Shown: positions 50,228 through 59,332 of the stretch, piece by piece
How the letters are laid out: the number at the start of each line of letters is the position of its first letter
Numbering within the stretch: position 1 is the first letter of the stretch
DNA from: Cellulomonas_A sp047229345
GTDB taxonomy: Bacteria; Actinomycetota; Actinomycetes; Actinomycetales; Cellulomonadaceae
Length of the DNA: 60,955 nt
Direction: 5' to 3'
Assembly (NCBI RefSeq): GCF_047229345.1
Contig: NZ_JBFTER010000019.1
Span: forward strand, 1 to 60,955
Made by a program: the position numbers and the translations under genes
The notes under the pieces: generated by a model
Databases searched by the model: none
Seen by the model: only the letters and a program-made list of their open reading frames with translations
What the model was told of the DNA's origin: nothing

Positions 50228-51775
50228 GTGGCCCTTCGCGGAGACGGACTTCTGAACCACGACCTCCTACCCCACGAGAAGGGACCCCAGGACGCGTGCG
50301 GCGTCATGGGGATCTGGGCTCCGGGTGAAGAGGTCGCCAAGCTCGCCTACTTCGGGCTGTACGCGCTGCAGCACCGCGGCCAGGAGTCGGCGGGCATCGC
50401 CACGTCCAACGGCGAGCAGCTGCTCGTCTACAAGGACATGGGCCTCGTCTCGCAGGTCTTCGACGAGACCGCGCTCAACGCGCTGCAGGGGCACATCGCC
50501 GTCGGGCACACGCGGTACTCGACCACGGGCGGCAGCACGTGGGAGAACGCGCAGCCGACGCTCGGTGCCACCGCGGGCGGGACGGTCGCCCTGGGGCACA
50601 ACGGCAACCTGACGAACTCCGCCGAGCTCGTCGACCTCGTCGCCGAGCGCTACGGCTCGCAGCGCCGCGGGGAGCTCGCGCGCGGGAACACGACCGACAC
50701 GGCGCTCATCACCGCGCTGCTCGCGGGCGACCCGGACCACACGCTCGAGGCCACGGCGCTCGAGGTGCTCCCGCGCCTCAAGGGCGCCTTCTGCCTCGTC
50801 TTCATGGACGAGCACACGCTGTACGCCGCGCGCGACCCGCAGGGCGTCCGCCCGCTCGTGCTCGGTCGGCTCGAGCGCGGCTGGGTCGTCGCGAGCGAGA
50901 CCCCGGCGCTCGACATCGTCGGCGCCTCGTTCGTCCGGGAGATCGAGCCGGGCGAGCTCGTCGCGATCGACGCCGACGGGCTGCGCAGCACCCGCTTCGC
51001 GCAGGTCGACCGCGCGGGCTGCGCGTTCGAGTACGTGTACCTCGCGCGCCCCGACACGTCGATCGCGGGCCGCTCCGTGCACGCCGCGCGCGTCGCGATG
51101 GGCCGCCGGCTCGCGCAGGAGCACCCCGTCGAGGCCGACCTCGTGATCCCCGTCCCGGAGTCCGGCACCCCCGCAGCCGTCGGGTACGCCGCCGAGTCGG
51201 GCATCCGGTTCGGGCAGGGCCTGACGAAGAACGCCTACGTCGGCCGCACGTTCATCCAGCCGTCCCAGACGCTGCGCCAGCTCGGCATCCGCCTCAAGCT
51301 CAACCCGCTCAAGGACGTCATCCGCGGGCAGCGCCTCGTGGTGGTCGACGACTCGATCGTGCGCGGCAACACCCAGCGGGCGCTCGTGCGGATGCTGCGC
51401 GAGGCCGGCGCCGCCGAGGTGCACATCCGCATCAGCTCGCCGCCGGTGAAGTGGCCGTGCTTCTACGGGATCGACTTCGCGTCGCGCGCCGAGCTCATCG
51501 CGAACGGGCTCGCGGTCGAGGAGATCGGGGCCTCGCTCGGCGCCGACTCGCTCGGCTACATCTCCGCCGAGGGGATGATCGCGGCGACCGAGCAGCCCGC
51601 GACGCAGCTCTGCACCGCGTGCTTCAGCGGGAAGTACCCGATCGAGCTCCCGCCGTCGGACCGGCTCGGCAAGCACCTGCTCGAGCAGAACGAGCTGCCG
51701 CTGGGCGCCCCCGAGGACGGCCTCGCGACGCTCCTGCACGGTGCCGGCGGCGCGACCGCGCTGGACCACCCGTGA
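50228..51775 (+). CDS. purF: amidophosphoribosyltransferase
   Basis: This 515-residue enzyme performs the first committed step of purine synthesis. The processed N-terminal nucleophile is the Cys of GPQDACGVMGIW. An N-terminal peptide of about 22 residues before it must be removed, as in other bacterial PurF propeptides. GHTRYSTTGGSTWENAQP is the glutaminase loop, VVVDDSIVRGNTQRALV is the PRPP loop, and the C-terminal cysteines (CFYGIDF and TACFSGKYP) resemble those of [4Fe-4S] PurF. GTG 50228 is favoured; GTG 50210 is also possible. It is coupled to purM by GTGA. Confidence 0.94.
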   Translation: MALRGDGLLNHDLLPHEKGPQDACGVMGIWAPGEEVAKLAYFGLYALQHRGQESAGIATSNGEQLLVYKDMGLVSQVFDETALNALQGHIAVGHTRYSTTGGSTWENAQPTLGATAGGTVALGHNGNLTNSAELVDLVAERYGSQRRGELARGNTTDTALITALLAGDPDHTLEATALEVLPRLKGAFCLVFMDEHTLYAARDPQGVRPLVLGRLERGWVVASETPALDIVGASFVREIEPGELVAIDADGLRSTRFAQVDRAGCAFEYVYLARPDTSIAGRSVHAARVAMGRRLAQEHPVEADLVIPVPESGTPAAVGYAAESGIRFGQGLTKNAYVGRTFIQPSQTLRQLGIRLKLNPLKDVIRGQRLVVVDDSIVRGNTQRALVRMLREAGAAEVHIRISSPPVKWPCFYGIDFASRAELIANGLAVEEIGASLGADSLGYISAEGMIAATEQPATQLCTACFSGKYPIELPPSDRLGKHLLEQNELPLGAPEDGLATLLHGAGGATALDHP

Positions 51776-52920
51776 CCGCCGCGGTCCCCGGCGCCGGCGG
51801 CGCCGCGCCCGCCGTCACGTACGCCGACGCCGGGGTCGACACGCACGCCGGCGACAAGGCCGTCGAGCTGATGAAGGACGCCGTGCGAGCGACGCACGGG
51901 CCGCAGGTGCTCGGCGGCGTCGGTGGGTTCGCCGGCCTCTACGACGCCTCGGCGCTGCTCCGCTTCCGGCGCCCGCTGCTCGCGACGTCGACCGACGGGG
52001 TCGGCACCAAGGTTGCGATCGCGCAGGCCCTCGACATCCACGACACCATCGGCTTCGACCTCGTCGGCATGGTCGTCGACGACATCGTCGTGGTCGGGGC
52101 GACGCCGCTGTTCATGACGGACTACATCGCGTGCGGCCGGGTCGTGCCCGAGCGGATCGCCGGGATCGTGCGCGGCATCGCGGCGGCGTGCGAGGTCGCC
52201 GGGACGGCGCTCGTCGGCGGTGAGACCGCGGAGCACCCCGGCCTGCTGGGACCCGACGAGTACGACGTCGCCGGGGCCGCCACGGGCCTGGTCGAGGCCG
52301 ACGAGCTGCTCGGCCCCGAACGGGTGCGCACCGGCGACGTGCTGGTCGCGCTCGGCTCGTCCGGGCTGCACTCGAACGGGTACTCGCTCGTCCGGAAGGT
52401 CGTCGAGGTCGCCGGGTGGGGCCTCGAGCGCCACGTGCCCGAGCTGGGTCGCACGCTCGGCGAGGAGCTGCTCACCCCGACGCGCGTGTACGCGTCCGAC
52501 TGCCTGGCGCTCGTCGAGCGGGCCGCCGGTGGCGTGCACGCGTTCAGCCACGTGACCGGGGGAGGCCTCGCGGCGAACGTCGCGCGCGTGCTGCCGGCCG
52601 GCGTCGTCGCGGACGTGGACCGTGCCGGGTGGACGCTGCCGCCGGTGTTCTCGCTCGTGCAGGGGCTCGGCAACGTCCCCTGGGGCGACCTCGAGAACAC
52701 GCTCAACCTCGGCGTCGGCATGGTCGCGATCGTCGCCGCCGACGCGGTGGACGGGGTGCTCGCGCACGCCGGTGAGCTCGGGCTGCCCGCGTGGGTGCTC
52801 GGCTCGGTGCGCGAGCTCGACCCGGTGCGCGACGTCGCGGGCGACAGCGACCTCGTCACGGGGACCAAGGGCGTCCACGCGGGGGCCGTGCGGCTCTCGG
52901 GCGCGTACCGCGTCGGCTGA
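51772..52920 (+). CDS. purM: phosphoribosylformylglycinamidine cyclo-ligase (AIR synthetase)
   Basis: This 382-residue enzyme closes the imidazole ring of AIR. Characteristic blocks are YADAGVDTHAGDKAVELMKD, LLATSTDGVGTKVAIAQALD, VGMVVDDIVVVGATPLFMTD, ALVGGETAEHPGLL, SSGLHSNGYSLVRKVVE and HVTGGGLAANVARVLP. The GTG start overlaps the purF stop. The first 18 residues are variable and Ala/Gly-rich. Confidence 0.96.
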   Translation: MTAAVPGAGGAAPAVTYADAGVDTHAGDKAVELMKDAVRATHGPQVLGGVGGFAGLYDASALLRFRRPLLATSTDGVGTKVAIAQALDIHDTIGFDLVGMVVDDIVVVGATPLFMTDYIACGRVVPERIAGIVRGIAAACEVAGTALVGGETAEHPGLLGPDEYDVAGAATGLVEADELLGPERVRTGDVLVALGSSGLHSNGYSLVRKVVEVAGWGLERHVPELGRTLGEELLTPTRVYASDCLALVERAAGGVHAFSHVTGGGLAANVARVLPAGVVADVDRAGWTLPPVFSLVQGLGNVPWGDLENTLNLGVGMVAIVAADAVDGVLAHAGELGLPAWVLGSVRELDPVRDVAGDSDLVTGTKGVHAGAVRLSGAYRVG

Positions 52921-53143
52921 CCCGGTACGCGCTGCGGCTCCTCACGCGCGGTTGCGCCGGCGGTGGCGTGCGCGCGGCTGCCTCCGGGCCCGGCGTGCGG
53001 GTGCGGTGCTGCCGCGGGCACCGCTGCACCGGTGTGCGGCGCTGCCGCTGGCGACCACCGGCTCGAGCCCGCACCGTCGACAGCGCGCGCCGCGCGGGGT
53101 CGACGTCGACCGGCCACGAGGGCAGCCGGAACCCGGCGCCCCC

Positions 53144-53225
53144 GATCCGGTGTCAGCCGGGGTTCGTCCCGACCGATCCGGCGTCAGCCGCGGCTGCTCC
53201 CGATCGATCCGGAGTCACCCGGCGA
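53144..53225. repeat. 31-bp imperfect tandem repeat between purM and the DUF3073 gene
   Basis: Units starting at 53144, 53175 and 53206 begin GATCCGG-T/C/A-GTCA and keep a 31-base step over about 2.6 copies. The rest of the 356-base gap after purM is G/C-rich sequence in which I see no gene or clear terminator. Confidence 0.85.
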
Positions 53226-53276
53226 ACGGCACGGCCGAGCGACCGCGATCACTCGCGGTCGGCCTCGGCGGGTGCT

Positions 53277-53480
53277 TCAGCGCTCGGTGAGCCAGGAGGG
53301 GAGGTCGTCCCCGTCCGGGTCGTCGTCGGTGTCCACAGCGCGGCGGCTGTCGGTCACGACATCGTTGCGGCCGTGCGACGTGAGCTCCTGCTCGAGAGCT
53401 CGGTAGTTCGTCTCCGGGCTGAAGTACTTCAGCTCCCGAGCGACCTTCGTCTGCTTAGCCTTCTGACGGCCGCGCCCCAT
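53277..53480 (-). CDS. DUF3073-domain small protein
   Basis: This is a 67-residue protein. GRGRQKAKQTKVARELKYFS is the conserved DUF3073 N-terminus, followed by a charged C-terminus ending DGDDLPSWLTER. The family is restricted to actinobacteria and often lies near purM, as here, but convergent to it. It is small and basic at the N-terminus, so nucleic-acid binding is possible but unproven. Confidence 0.92.
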   Translation of the reverse strand: MGRGRQKAKQTKVARELKYFSPETNYRALEQELTSHGRNDVVTDSRRAVDTDDDPDGDDLPSWLTER

Positions 53481-53915
53481 GGCATCGACCCCCTCTTACG
53501 TGGATGCGGGGCGGCTACGTGCTGACACGTGCGGCCCCGGGGTGCTGAATCGTCTCTTCGTGGGGCAACGGTACATGCTCCGTCGGTATTCCGACCACTC
53601 GCGGCGAGCTCTCACCCGGGCGATCGCGTCACAGCGGGGCCGACGAACTCAAAGCTACCGTTTGGTCGGGATCGCCCCGATGTGTATCGTTGCAGAACCG
53701 TTCCAGAGTACGCCGCGAGTGGCCGGTGTGAGCAACTCGTGCTACGAAATGCGGCTTTGAGACGGGTACGTCATGCTAGGTGAAGCGGCGCGTGGGGGGC
53801 TGCCCCAGGTGTCGTGTGCGTGCCGGTCAGCAGTATTCGTACACCAGCACGGTCGGGGTGGGGGCGCCGTAGGTAGGGGCTGCTGCTTCGGCGGTGCTCG
53901 ACCTGGAGGATGTCC
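53481..53915. other. 435-base intergenic control region between DUF3073 and bldC-like genes
   Basis: This divergent gap is unusually A/T-rich for the contig, notably about 53560-53860. It must hold promoters in both directions. TTGAGA at 53756 is a possible -35 for the forward gene, but I could not pair it with a convincing -10. No conserved small ORF or RNA was recognised. Confidence 0.5.
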
Positions 53916-54125
53916 ATGTCCGCACACCCCGCAGAGTCCGAGGCGCTGCTCACTCCGTCCGAGGTCGCGAGCCTGTTCCGCGTCGACCCGAAGACCGTGA
54001 CCCGCTGGGCCAAGGCCGGCAAGCTCACCTCGATCCGCACGCTCGGCGGTCACCGCCGCTACCGCGAGGCCGAGGTCCGTGAGCTCCTGGACGGCATCCC
54101 GCGCCAGCGCGCCACCACCGCCTGA
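53916..54125 (+). CDS. BldC-family (MerR-like) DNA-binding regulator
   Basis: This 69-residue protein is nearly all winged HTH: ALLTPSEVASLFRVDPKTVT, RWAKAGKLTSIRTLGGHRRY, REAEVRELLDGI. It matches the BldC type of small regulator, which controls development in streptomycetes and is kept in non-sporulating actinobacteria. GGAGG lies seven bases before ATG 53916; the in-frame ATG at 53910 is too close to it. Targets are unknown. The next genes are for DNA alkylation repair, but a functional link is not implied. Confidence 0.9.
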   Translation: MSAHPAESEALLTPSEVASLFRVDPKTVTRWAKAGKLTSIRTLGGHRRYREAEVRELLDGIPRQRATTA

Positions 54126-54239
54126 GACGACGACCGCACCGCCCTCCCCTCGGGCGTGCCGCGTCCTGTCCCGACGCGCGTCACTGCCCCGTCCGATCTC
54201 CGCGCGTGAGCCTCACGGGTCCCGGGAGACACTCGAGAC

Positions 54240-56060
54240 GTGCCCCTCACCGCGACCAGCCCGACCGGCCCTCACGGCGACGATGCCGCGGAGGCCCCGG
54301 TCGTGCCGTGGCTCGACCCCGATGCGGCCTACCGCGCGATCAGCGGCCGCGACCCCCGCTTCGACGGACGCCTCTACGTCGGCGTCGTGTCCACCGGGGT
54401 CTACTGCCGGCCCTCGTGCCCCGCGCGCACCCCCCGACCCGAGAACTGCCGCTTCTACCCGGCGGCCGCCGCCGCCGTGGCCGCGGGCTTCCGTGCGTGC
54501 CGGCGCTGCCGCCCCGACGCCCTGCCCGGCTCGCGCGAGTGGGACGTGCGCGGTGACCTCGCTGCCCGCGCGCTCCGGGCCATCGCCGACGGCGCCGTCG
54601 ACGACGTCGGTGTCGACGGCCTCGCGGCGCGGCTGCACGTCAGCGTGCGGCACCTGCACCGGGTGCTCGTGGCCGAGGTCGGTGCGTCGCCGCTCCAGCT
54701 CGCGCGCACCCGGCGTGCCCAGCTCGCCCGGATGCTGCTCGACCAGACCGACCTGTCGATGGCCGACGTCGCGTTCGGCTCGGGCTTCGCGAGCGTGCGC
54801 CAGTTCAACGACGTCGTCCGCGAGCACTTCGGCGCACCGCCGAGCGAGCTCCGCCGGGCCCGACGCCGTGGGGCCCTCGCGCTGGATGACGCCGCCGCGA
54901 CGGACCGGCTGCCCGTGACCGGCGCCCGCCTGAGCCTGCGGCTGCGGTTCACCCCGCCGTTCGACGTGGGCTCGTGGTTCCGCCACGTCGCGCACCGTGC
55001 CGTCCCCGGGCTCGAGCGGGCGGCGGGGGGACCGGGGCCAGCACCGCTCGGGTCCGGCACGGGCGCGGCGGAGGACGGGGTCCGGACGGTCGACGCCGCC
55101 GTCGCGCAGGCGGCGGGCCGCACCGGGGCCAGGGCGCACGCGGACGACGGCGGCGCGCACGCGACGGTGGAGACGGGTGGCCTTGCGGCAGCGGCGCCCG
55201 CCGAGCCTGCAACCGCCGCGATGTCGGTCACGCGGCTGCTGCGCGGCGCCGAGGGGCCGGTCCACGTGACCGTGGTGCTCGCGGCCGACGGGAGCGCGGT
55301 CCACGCGCACCTCGAGCTCACCTCGCTCGCCGACCTCGCACCGACCGTGACCCGGCTGCGGCGGTGGCTCGACCTCGACGCCGACCCCGGGCTGATCGCC
55401 GCCGCGCTCGGCGGTGACCCCCTGCTCGGGCCGCTCGTCGCCGCGCGGCCCGGTCTGCGCGTGCCCGGCACGACGGACCCGTTCGAGCTCGCGGTGCGGG
55501 CGGTGCTCGGGCAGCAGGTGTCGACCGCGGCCGCACGCACGATCGCGGGCCGGCTCGTCGCGGCGTACGGCGAGCCGGGTGCCGACGGCCTGAGCCTCTT
55601 CCCGTCGCCCGGCACGCTCGCGGCGGTCGGGACGCCCGCGCTGCGTGCGCTCGGGCTCAACGAAGGCCGCGCGTCGACCATCGGCGTCGTCGCGCGCGCG
55701 GTCGCGGACGGGCTGCGCCTCGACCCCGGCGTCGACCGTGAGCGCGTGCGCGCCGAGCTGCTCGCGCTGCCCGGGATCGGGCCGTGGACCGCGGACTACG
55801 TCGCGCTGCGCGCGCTCGGCGACCCCGACGTCTTCCCCGCCGGGGACCTGATCCTCCGGCGCGCCCTGGCCGAGCTGCCGGGCGGCGCGGGGGAGCCGGT
55901 CGACGTCCGTACGGCGGAGGCACGGGCTGCGGCGTGGAGCCCTTGGCGCGGCTATGCGGCGCAGCACCTCTGGTCGGCGTGGTCGCACCGGGTGGAGCTC
56001 GCCGCTGCCGAGCCGCGGCGTCCGAAAGCCGCCAGAAGGGTGCGCCGCGTGGCGCGATGA
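54240..56060 (+). CDS. Ada/AlkA fusion: methyl-responsive activator and 3-methyladenine DNA glycosylase
   Basis: This 606-residue protein contains an Ada zinc/methyl-acceptor domain (GVYCRPSCPARTPRPENCRF and FRACRRCRPDA supply the four Cys), an AraC-type HTH (VDGLAARLHVSVRHLHRVLV and SMADVAFGSGFASVRQFNDV), a linker with Ala/Gly-rich insertion, the AlkA N-domain, and the HhH-GPD glycosylase (VRAVLGQQVSTAAARTIAGR, LPGIGPWTADYVALRALGD with the catalytic Asp). It senses methyl phosphotriesters and excises alkylated bases. The ogt start lies eight bases after the stop, so the two act as one adaptive-response unit. Confidence 0.93.
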   Translation: MPLTATSPTGPHGDDAAEAPVVPWLDPDAAYRAISGRDPRFDGRLYVGVVSTGVYCRPSCPARTPRPENCRFYPAAAAAVAAGFRACRRCRPDALPGSREWDVRGDLAARALRAIADGAVDDVGVDGLAARLHVSVRHLHRVLVAEVGASPLQLARTRRAQLARMLLDQTDLSMADVAFGSGFASVRQFNDVVREHFGAPPSELRRARRRGALALDDAAATDRLPVTGARLSLRLRFTPPFDVGSWFRHVAHRAVPGLERAAGGPGPAPLGSGTGAAEDGVRTVDAAVAQAAGRTGARAHADDGGAHATVETGGLAAAAPAEPATAAMSVTRLLRGAEGPVHVTVVLAADGSAVHAHLELTSLADLAPTVTRLRRWLDLDADPGLIAAALGGDPLLGPLVAARPGLRVPGTTDPFELAVRAVLGQQVSTAAARTIAGRLVAAYGEPGADGLSLFPSPGTLAAVGTPALRALGLNEGRASTIGVVARAVADGLRLDPGVDRERVRAELLALPGIGPWTADYVALRALGDPDVFPAGDLILRRALAELPGGAGEPVDVRTAEARAAAWSPWRGYAAQHLWSAWSHRVELAAAEPRRPKAARRVRRVAR

Positions 56061-56067
56061 TGGAGGC

Positions 56068-56631
56068 ATGACGACGTTGCTCGCGGCCATCCTCGACACC
56101 CCCGCCGGTCCGCTCACCGTGGTGCTCGACGCCGAGGGGATCGTCCGGGTCTCCGGCTTCGGGCCCTTCGACGAGACCGTCGAGCGGCTGCCCGCGGACG
56201 TGCGCGCCGCCGGCGTCCAGCGCCTCGACCCCGACGCGCTCGAGGCGGTGGGACCCGGACCTGCTGCGGTCGTCGACGCCGTCCGTGCGTACGCCGCCGG
56301 GCACGTCGGAGCGCTCGACACCGTGCCCGTCGCCCAGCCCGGAGGGCCGTTCCAGCAGGAGCTCTGGCGCGCGATGCGGGCGATCCCGCCGGGGGCGACG
56401 GTCAGCTACACCGCGCTCGCCGCTGCCGCGGGACGGCCGGCGGCGGTCCGGGCGGCGGGCGGGGCGTGCGCGCGCAACCTCGTGGCACCGTTCGTGCCGT
56501 GCCACCGCATCGTGCGGTCGAGCGGGCAGATCGGCGGGTACTACTTCGGCCCGGGGCCCAAGCGTGCGCTGCTCGCGCACGAGGAGGCCGCACGGGGCGC
56601 GACGCTCGAGTCGGCCTCCGCGTCGGCCTGA
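56068..56631 (+). CDS. ogt: methylated-DNA--protein-cysteine methyltransferase
   Basis: This 187-residue suicide repair protein takes the methyl group from O6-methylguanine. The acceptor cysteine is in VAPFVPCHRIVRSSGQIGGY. The DNA-binding helix region is ATVSYTALAAAAGRPAAVRA. GGAGG precedes ATG 56068. It lies directly behind the Ada/AlkA gene. The N-terminal domain is complete and length is normal. Confidence 0.95.
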   Translation: MTTLLAAILDTPAGPLTVVLDAEGIVRVSGFGPFDETVERLPADVRAAGVQRLDPDALEAVGPGPAAVVDAVRAYAAGHVGALDTVPVAQPGGPFQQELWRAMRAIPPGATVSYTALAAAAGRPAAVRAAGGACARNLVAPFVPCHRIVRSSGQIGGYYFGPGPKRALLAHEEAARGATLESASASA

Positions 56632-56796
56632 GGGAACCGCGCGCGTCGGAGTCCGCACGTCGGCCCTGGGCGAGCGCCGGCGCGCGGACGAACGCGGTCC
56701 CGGAGCCCGGACGGCCGGCCGGTCGCTGCGCTCGAGCCTCGGACGCGGCTCGGCCGCCGGGCGCGCGCGGTCGCGCGACCCGACGGCCGGCAGGGA

Positions 56797-57063
56797 CTAC
56801 TTGCGGATCGCGCCCGTGATGAGCAGCGCGAGCACCGCAGCTGCGCCGCCGACGATCGCCCGGGCCTTGTTCCGGTTGGCCGGGTCGGCCGCGGGGTCCG
56901 TGCCGAGCGCGTCGCGCCACAGGCGCTTGCCGGCGTCGACGGCGTTGTTCGCCTGGTAGCGGGGGTCGAGCCGCGTCGAGAGCTCGTCGACCGTCGCGGC
57001 GAGCTCGGCGCGGGTCGCGGCCAGCTGGGCCTCCATCGCGGTGAGCTTCGGGTCGGTGGTCAT
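56797..57063 (-). CDS. DUF3618-domain protein
   Basis: This is an 88-residue protein. The DUF3618 coiled segment (MEAQLAATRAELAATVDELS, TRLDPRYQANNAVDAGKRLW) is followed by one membrane helix near the C-terminus (AIVGGAAAVLALLITGAIRK). Its start overlaps the stop of the Holin-X gene by ATGA. The pair is common in actinobacteria and of unknown function. Confidence 0.87.
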   Translation of the reverse strand: MTTDPKLTAMEAQLAATRAELAATVDELSTRLDPRYQANNAVDAGKRLWRDALGTDPAADPANRNKARAIVGGAAAVLALLITGAIRK

Positions 57064-57479
57064 CAGTGGAGGCCCTCCTTGACGGCGTCGACGTCGAGCT
57101 TCACGTTCTCCACGGCCCGCTCGGGGGTCGGGGGAGCACCGGCCTGGAGGCGCTTGATCCCGACGAGCGCGAGCACGGCCGTGACGATCAGCAGGACGAC
57201 ACCCACGAGCAGCGCGGCGAGCCACAGGGCCATCTGACCGTTGAGCGCGATGATCGCCGTCGCGAGCAGCACCGCGAACGTGAAGAAGCCGAAGAACGCT
57301 GCACCCGCGAGCAGCCCGATCCCGATGCCGGCCTTCTTCGCCTGACCCGCGATCTCAGCCTTCGCGAGCTCGATCTCGGCACGCACGAGCTTCGAGCTCT
57401 GCTCACTGAGCCGCCCGATCAGCTGCCCGATCGACTGCTGGTCGGTCGGCGATCTTGTCTCGTGTGACGCGGTCACCAT
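57063..57479 (-). CDS. Holin-X/DUF1469-like membrane protein
   Basis: This is a 138-residue protein. An amphipathic N-terminal helix (SIGQLIGRLSEQSSKLVRAE, IELAKAEIAGQAKKAGIGIG) precedes two membrane helices (GLLAGAAFFGFFTFAVLLAT and ALWLAALLVGVVLLIVTAVL) and a polar C-terminus. It belongs to the group called Putative Actinobacterial Holin-X. There is no lysin or other phage gene nearby, so it is a host envelope protein and not prophage evidence. Confidence 0.87.
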   Translation of the reverse strand: MVTASHETRSPTDQQSIGQLIGRLSEQSSKLVRAEIELAKAEIAGQAKKAGIGIGLLAGAAFFGFFTFAVLLATAIIALNGQMALWLAALLVGVVLLIVTAVLALVGIKRLQAGAPPTPERAVENVKLDVDAVKEGLH

Positions 57480-57720
57480 CTCTTCACCCTCCGTCCGGCG
57501 GTCCGTGCAGACCTCAGGACCCCCAGTGTGGCCTCACCTGCGGCGTTGTGCGCGTCAACCTGCCCGGTCGGGCGGTGCATCGGTGCTGGTCGCGGCGTGT
57601 CGGGGCGGCGCGTCGACCCGTCGCGGGTCGCTGGGTGCCCGCGTGGGCCGTGGGTCCGGGAGAGCCCCGACCGCGCGGCTCGACGGTGCGGGCGCCGACG
57701 GCCGACGAGCCGGCGGGCGG

Positions 57721-58566
57721 TCAGCCGCCGAAGGGCAGGACGGGGCGGCCGGGCACGTCGACCCGCACCCGGAACAGGGCGCCCGCCTCGGGCTCGGGGT
57801 CGTCGAGGTCCTCGCGCGACGTCGTGACGTACAGGTCGCGCAGGTCGGGGCCGCCGAGCGTGCACGCGGTCGTGAGCCGGACGGGCAGGCGGACCTCCGT
57901 CAGCACCTCCCCGGTCGGGGACACGCACCGGACGCGGCCGGCGCCGTTGAGCGCGACCCAGACGTTGCCCGCCGAGTCGACCGCCAGGCCGTCGGGGTGG
58001 CCGTCGTCGGGCGCGTGGAACGGGCGCCGGCCGGTGAGCTCGCCGTCGACCACGTCGAACACGTCCGTGCGACCCGTCGCGGTGTCGTCGTAGTAGGCGC
58101 GCATGCCGTCGGGGGAGAAGTCGAGGCCGTTCGAGACCGTCACGCGCGGCAGCACGGTGCGCGCGGTGCCGTCGGGGGCGATGCGGTAGAGCGTCGCGGC
58201 GCCCTCGGTCTTGTCGTAGGCCATCGAGCCGGCGTAGAGGTTCCCCGCGGGGTCGCAGCCGCCCTCGTTCATCCGGACGCCCGGGTCGGTCCACAAGGGC
58301 TCGAGGGGCGTCGGGAGCTCGTCCGGCCCGTCGGCGAGACCGATCCCGCGCTCGAGCCCGACGACGTAGCCGCCGCGGGTCCGCGGGCGCACGAACGCGG
58401 CGACGGTGCCGACGTGCAGGCGGTCGACGGACCCGTCGTCGCGCAGCGTGAGGACGTCGCCCGCGAGCATGTCGACCCAGCGCAGCCCGCCCCACGCCGC
58501 CGACCAGACCGGGCCCTCGCCGTGGTACGTGATCGCGTCGGTGACCTGCTCGGGGGTCGGGCTCAT
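57721..58566 (-). CDS. SMP-30/gluconolactonase-family protein
   Basis: This 281-residue six-bladed beta-propeller probably hydrolyses a sugar lactone. The metal ligands are visible as Glu in YHGEGPVWSA, Asn in VTVSNGLDFSPDG and Asp in GHPDGLAVDSAGNVWVAL. RMNEGGCDPAGNLYAGSM is also conserved. GGAGGA precedes ATG 58566. It is monocistronic. The substrate is unknown. Confidence 0.9.
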   Translation of the reverse strand: MSPTPEQVTDAITYHGEGPVWSAAWGGLRWVDMLAGDVLTLRDDGSVDRLHVGTVAAFVRPRTRGGYVVGLERGIGLADGPDELPTPLEPLWTDPGVRMNEGGCDPAGNLYAGSMAYDKTEGAATLYRIAPDGTARTVLPRVTVSNGLDFSPDGMRAYYDDTATGRTDVFDVVDGELTGRRPFHAPDDGHPDGLAVDSAGNVWVALNGAGRVRCVSPTGEVLTEVRLPVRLTTACTLGGPDLRDLYVTTSREDLDDPEPEAGALFRVRVDVPGRPVLPFGG

Positions 58567-58693
58567 GGGTCCTCCGGGTTCGCGGGCGTTGCACCCCCCG
58601 GCTCACCCGGCCGGGCGGCGTGCGCCATCGCTGGACGGTCCTGTCGCGGTGGTCCGGCCGGGGAGCGGACGACGGCGAGGGGCTCGGAACGGG

Positions 58694-58756
58694 GCCCGGC
58701 TCGGCGAGGGCCCGGCTCGGCGAGGGCCCGGCTCGGCGTGGGCCGGCTCGGCGTGG
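58694..58756. repeat. 16-bp tandem repeat upstream of the lactonase gene
   Basis: GCCCGGCTCGGCGAGG and variants occur four times (58694, 58710, 58726, 58742, the last one base shorter). They lie between the lactonase start and tRNA-Phe. The rest of this gap shows no gene. Confidence 0.88.
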
Positions 58757-58842
58757 GCCCGGAACGGCGGGAGCCCGGCACGACGCAGGAGGGCCCGGGA
58801 CGACGAAGCCCCGCACCGGTGATCCGGGCGGGGCTCGTGCTG

Positions 58843-58915
58843 TGGCCACTGGCAGGGTCGAACTGCCGACCTTTCGATTTTCAGTCGAACGCTCTACCAA
58901 CTGAGCTAAGTGGCC
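58843..58915 (-). tRNA. tRNA-Phe (anticodon GAA)
   Basis: The reverse strand begins GGCCACTTAGCTCAGTTGGT, has the anticodon loop CTGAAAA and T-arm GTTCGACCC, and ends GCCAGTGGCC plus A. The 73-base length excludes CCA, which is not encoded. It is the third member of a Glu-Asp-Phe cluster. Confidence 0.95.
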
Positions 58916-58922
58916 GAACCGA

Positions 58923-58950
58923 CAACGCCCGGCCAGATGACCGGGCGTTG
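58923..58950 (-). other. hairpin in the tRNA-Asp/tRNA-Phe spacer
   Basis: CAACGCCCGG and CCGGGCGTTG form a 10-bp perfect stem around an 8-base loop. It may guide processing of the polycistronic tRNA precursor or act as a partial terminator. Confidence 0.6.
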
Positions 58951-58956
58951 ATCGAG

Positions 58957-59030
58957 CGACCCCGACGGGACTTGAACCCGCGACCTCCGCCGTGACAGGG
59001 CGGCGCGCTAACCAACTGCGCTACGGGGCC
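58957..59030 (-). tRNA. tRNA-Asp (anticodon GTC)
   Basis: The reverse strand starts GGCCCCGTAGCGCAGTTGGT, with the anticodon loop CTGTCAC and T-arm GGTTCAAGTCC. The acceptor stem pairs with one G-U. Length is 74 bases without CCA. Confidence 0.95.
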
Positions 59031-59066
59031 TCGTGGTGAGACAAGACCTTCATGCTGAACTGCTCG

Positions 59067-59139
59067 TACCCCCAACGGGATTCGAACCCGTGCTACCGCC
59101 GTGAAAGGGCGGGGTCCTGGGCCGCTAGACGATGGGGGC
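59067..59139 (-). tRNA. tRNA-Glu (anticodon TTC)
   Basis: The reverse strand starts GCCCCCATCGTCTAGCGGCC, with the anticodon loop CTTTCAC and T-arm GGTTCGAATCC. It is first in transcription order of the three-tRNA cluster. Length is 73 bases without CCA. Confidence 0.95.
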
Positions 59140-59332
59140 GACTCGCCCCGGACGTCGAGGCGTCTCTAGACCGGGATTGAGCATACGGGTTCCCGGGCGG
59201 AACTCCAAAGTCGATCCCGCCCGGGTCCGCTGCGGGCCGCTGACCTGCGGTTCTGCAGCCGCGCGCGGTGCTGCGGTGGCTCGCCGGCTCTCCGACGCCG
59301 CTCGCTCGTCGGTCCGGGGGAGGATGGTGCCC

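Noticed and set aside
57063..57479. Prophage holin
   Set aside because: Holin-X/DUF3618 pairs are ordinary chromosomal genes in actinobacteria, and no phage structural, lysis or integrase genes are nearby.
58957..59139. tRNA genes as integration (attachment) sites of a mobile element
   Set aside because: No integrase, no repeated tRNA 3' fragment and no foreign gene block was found around the cluster.
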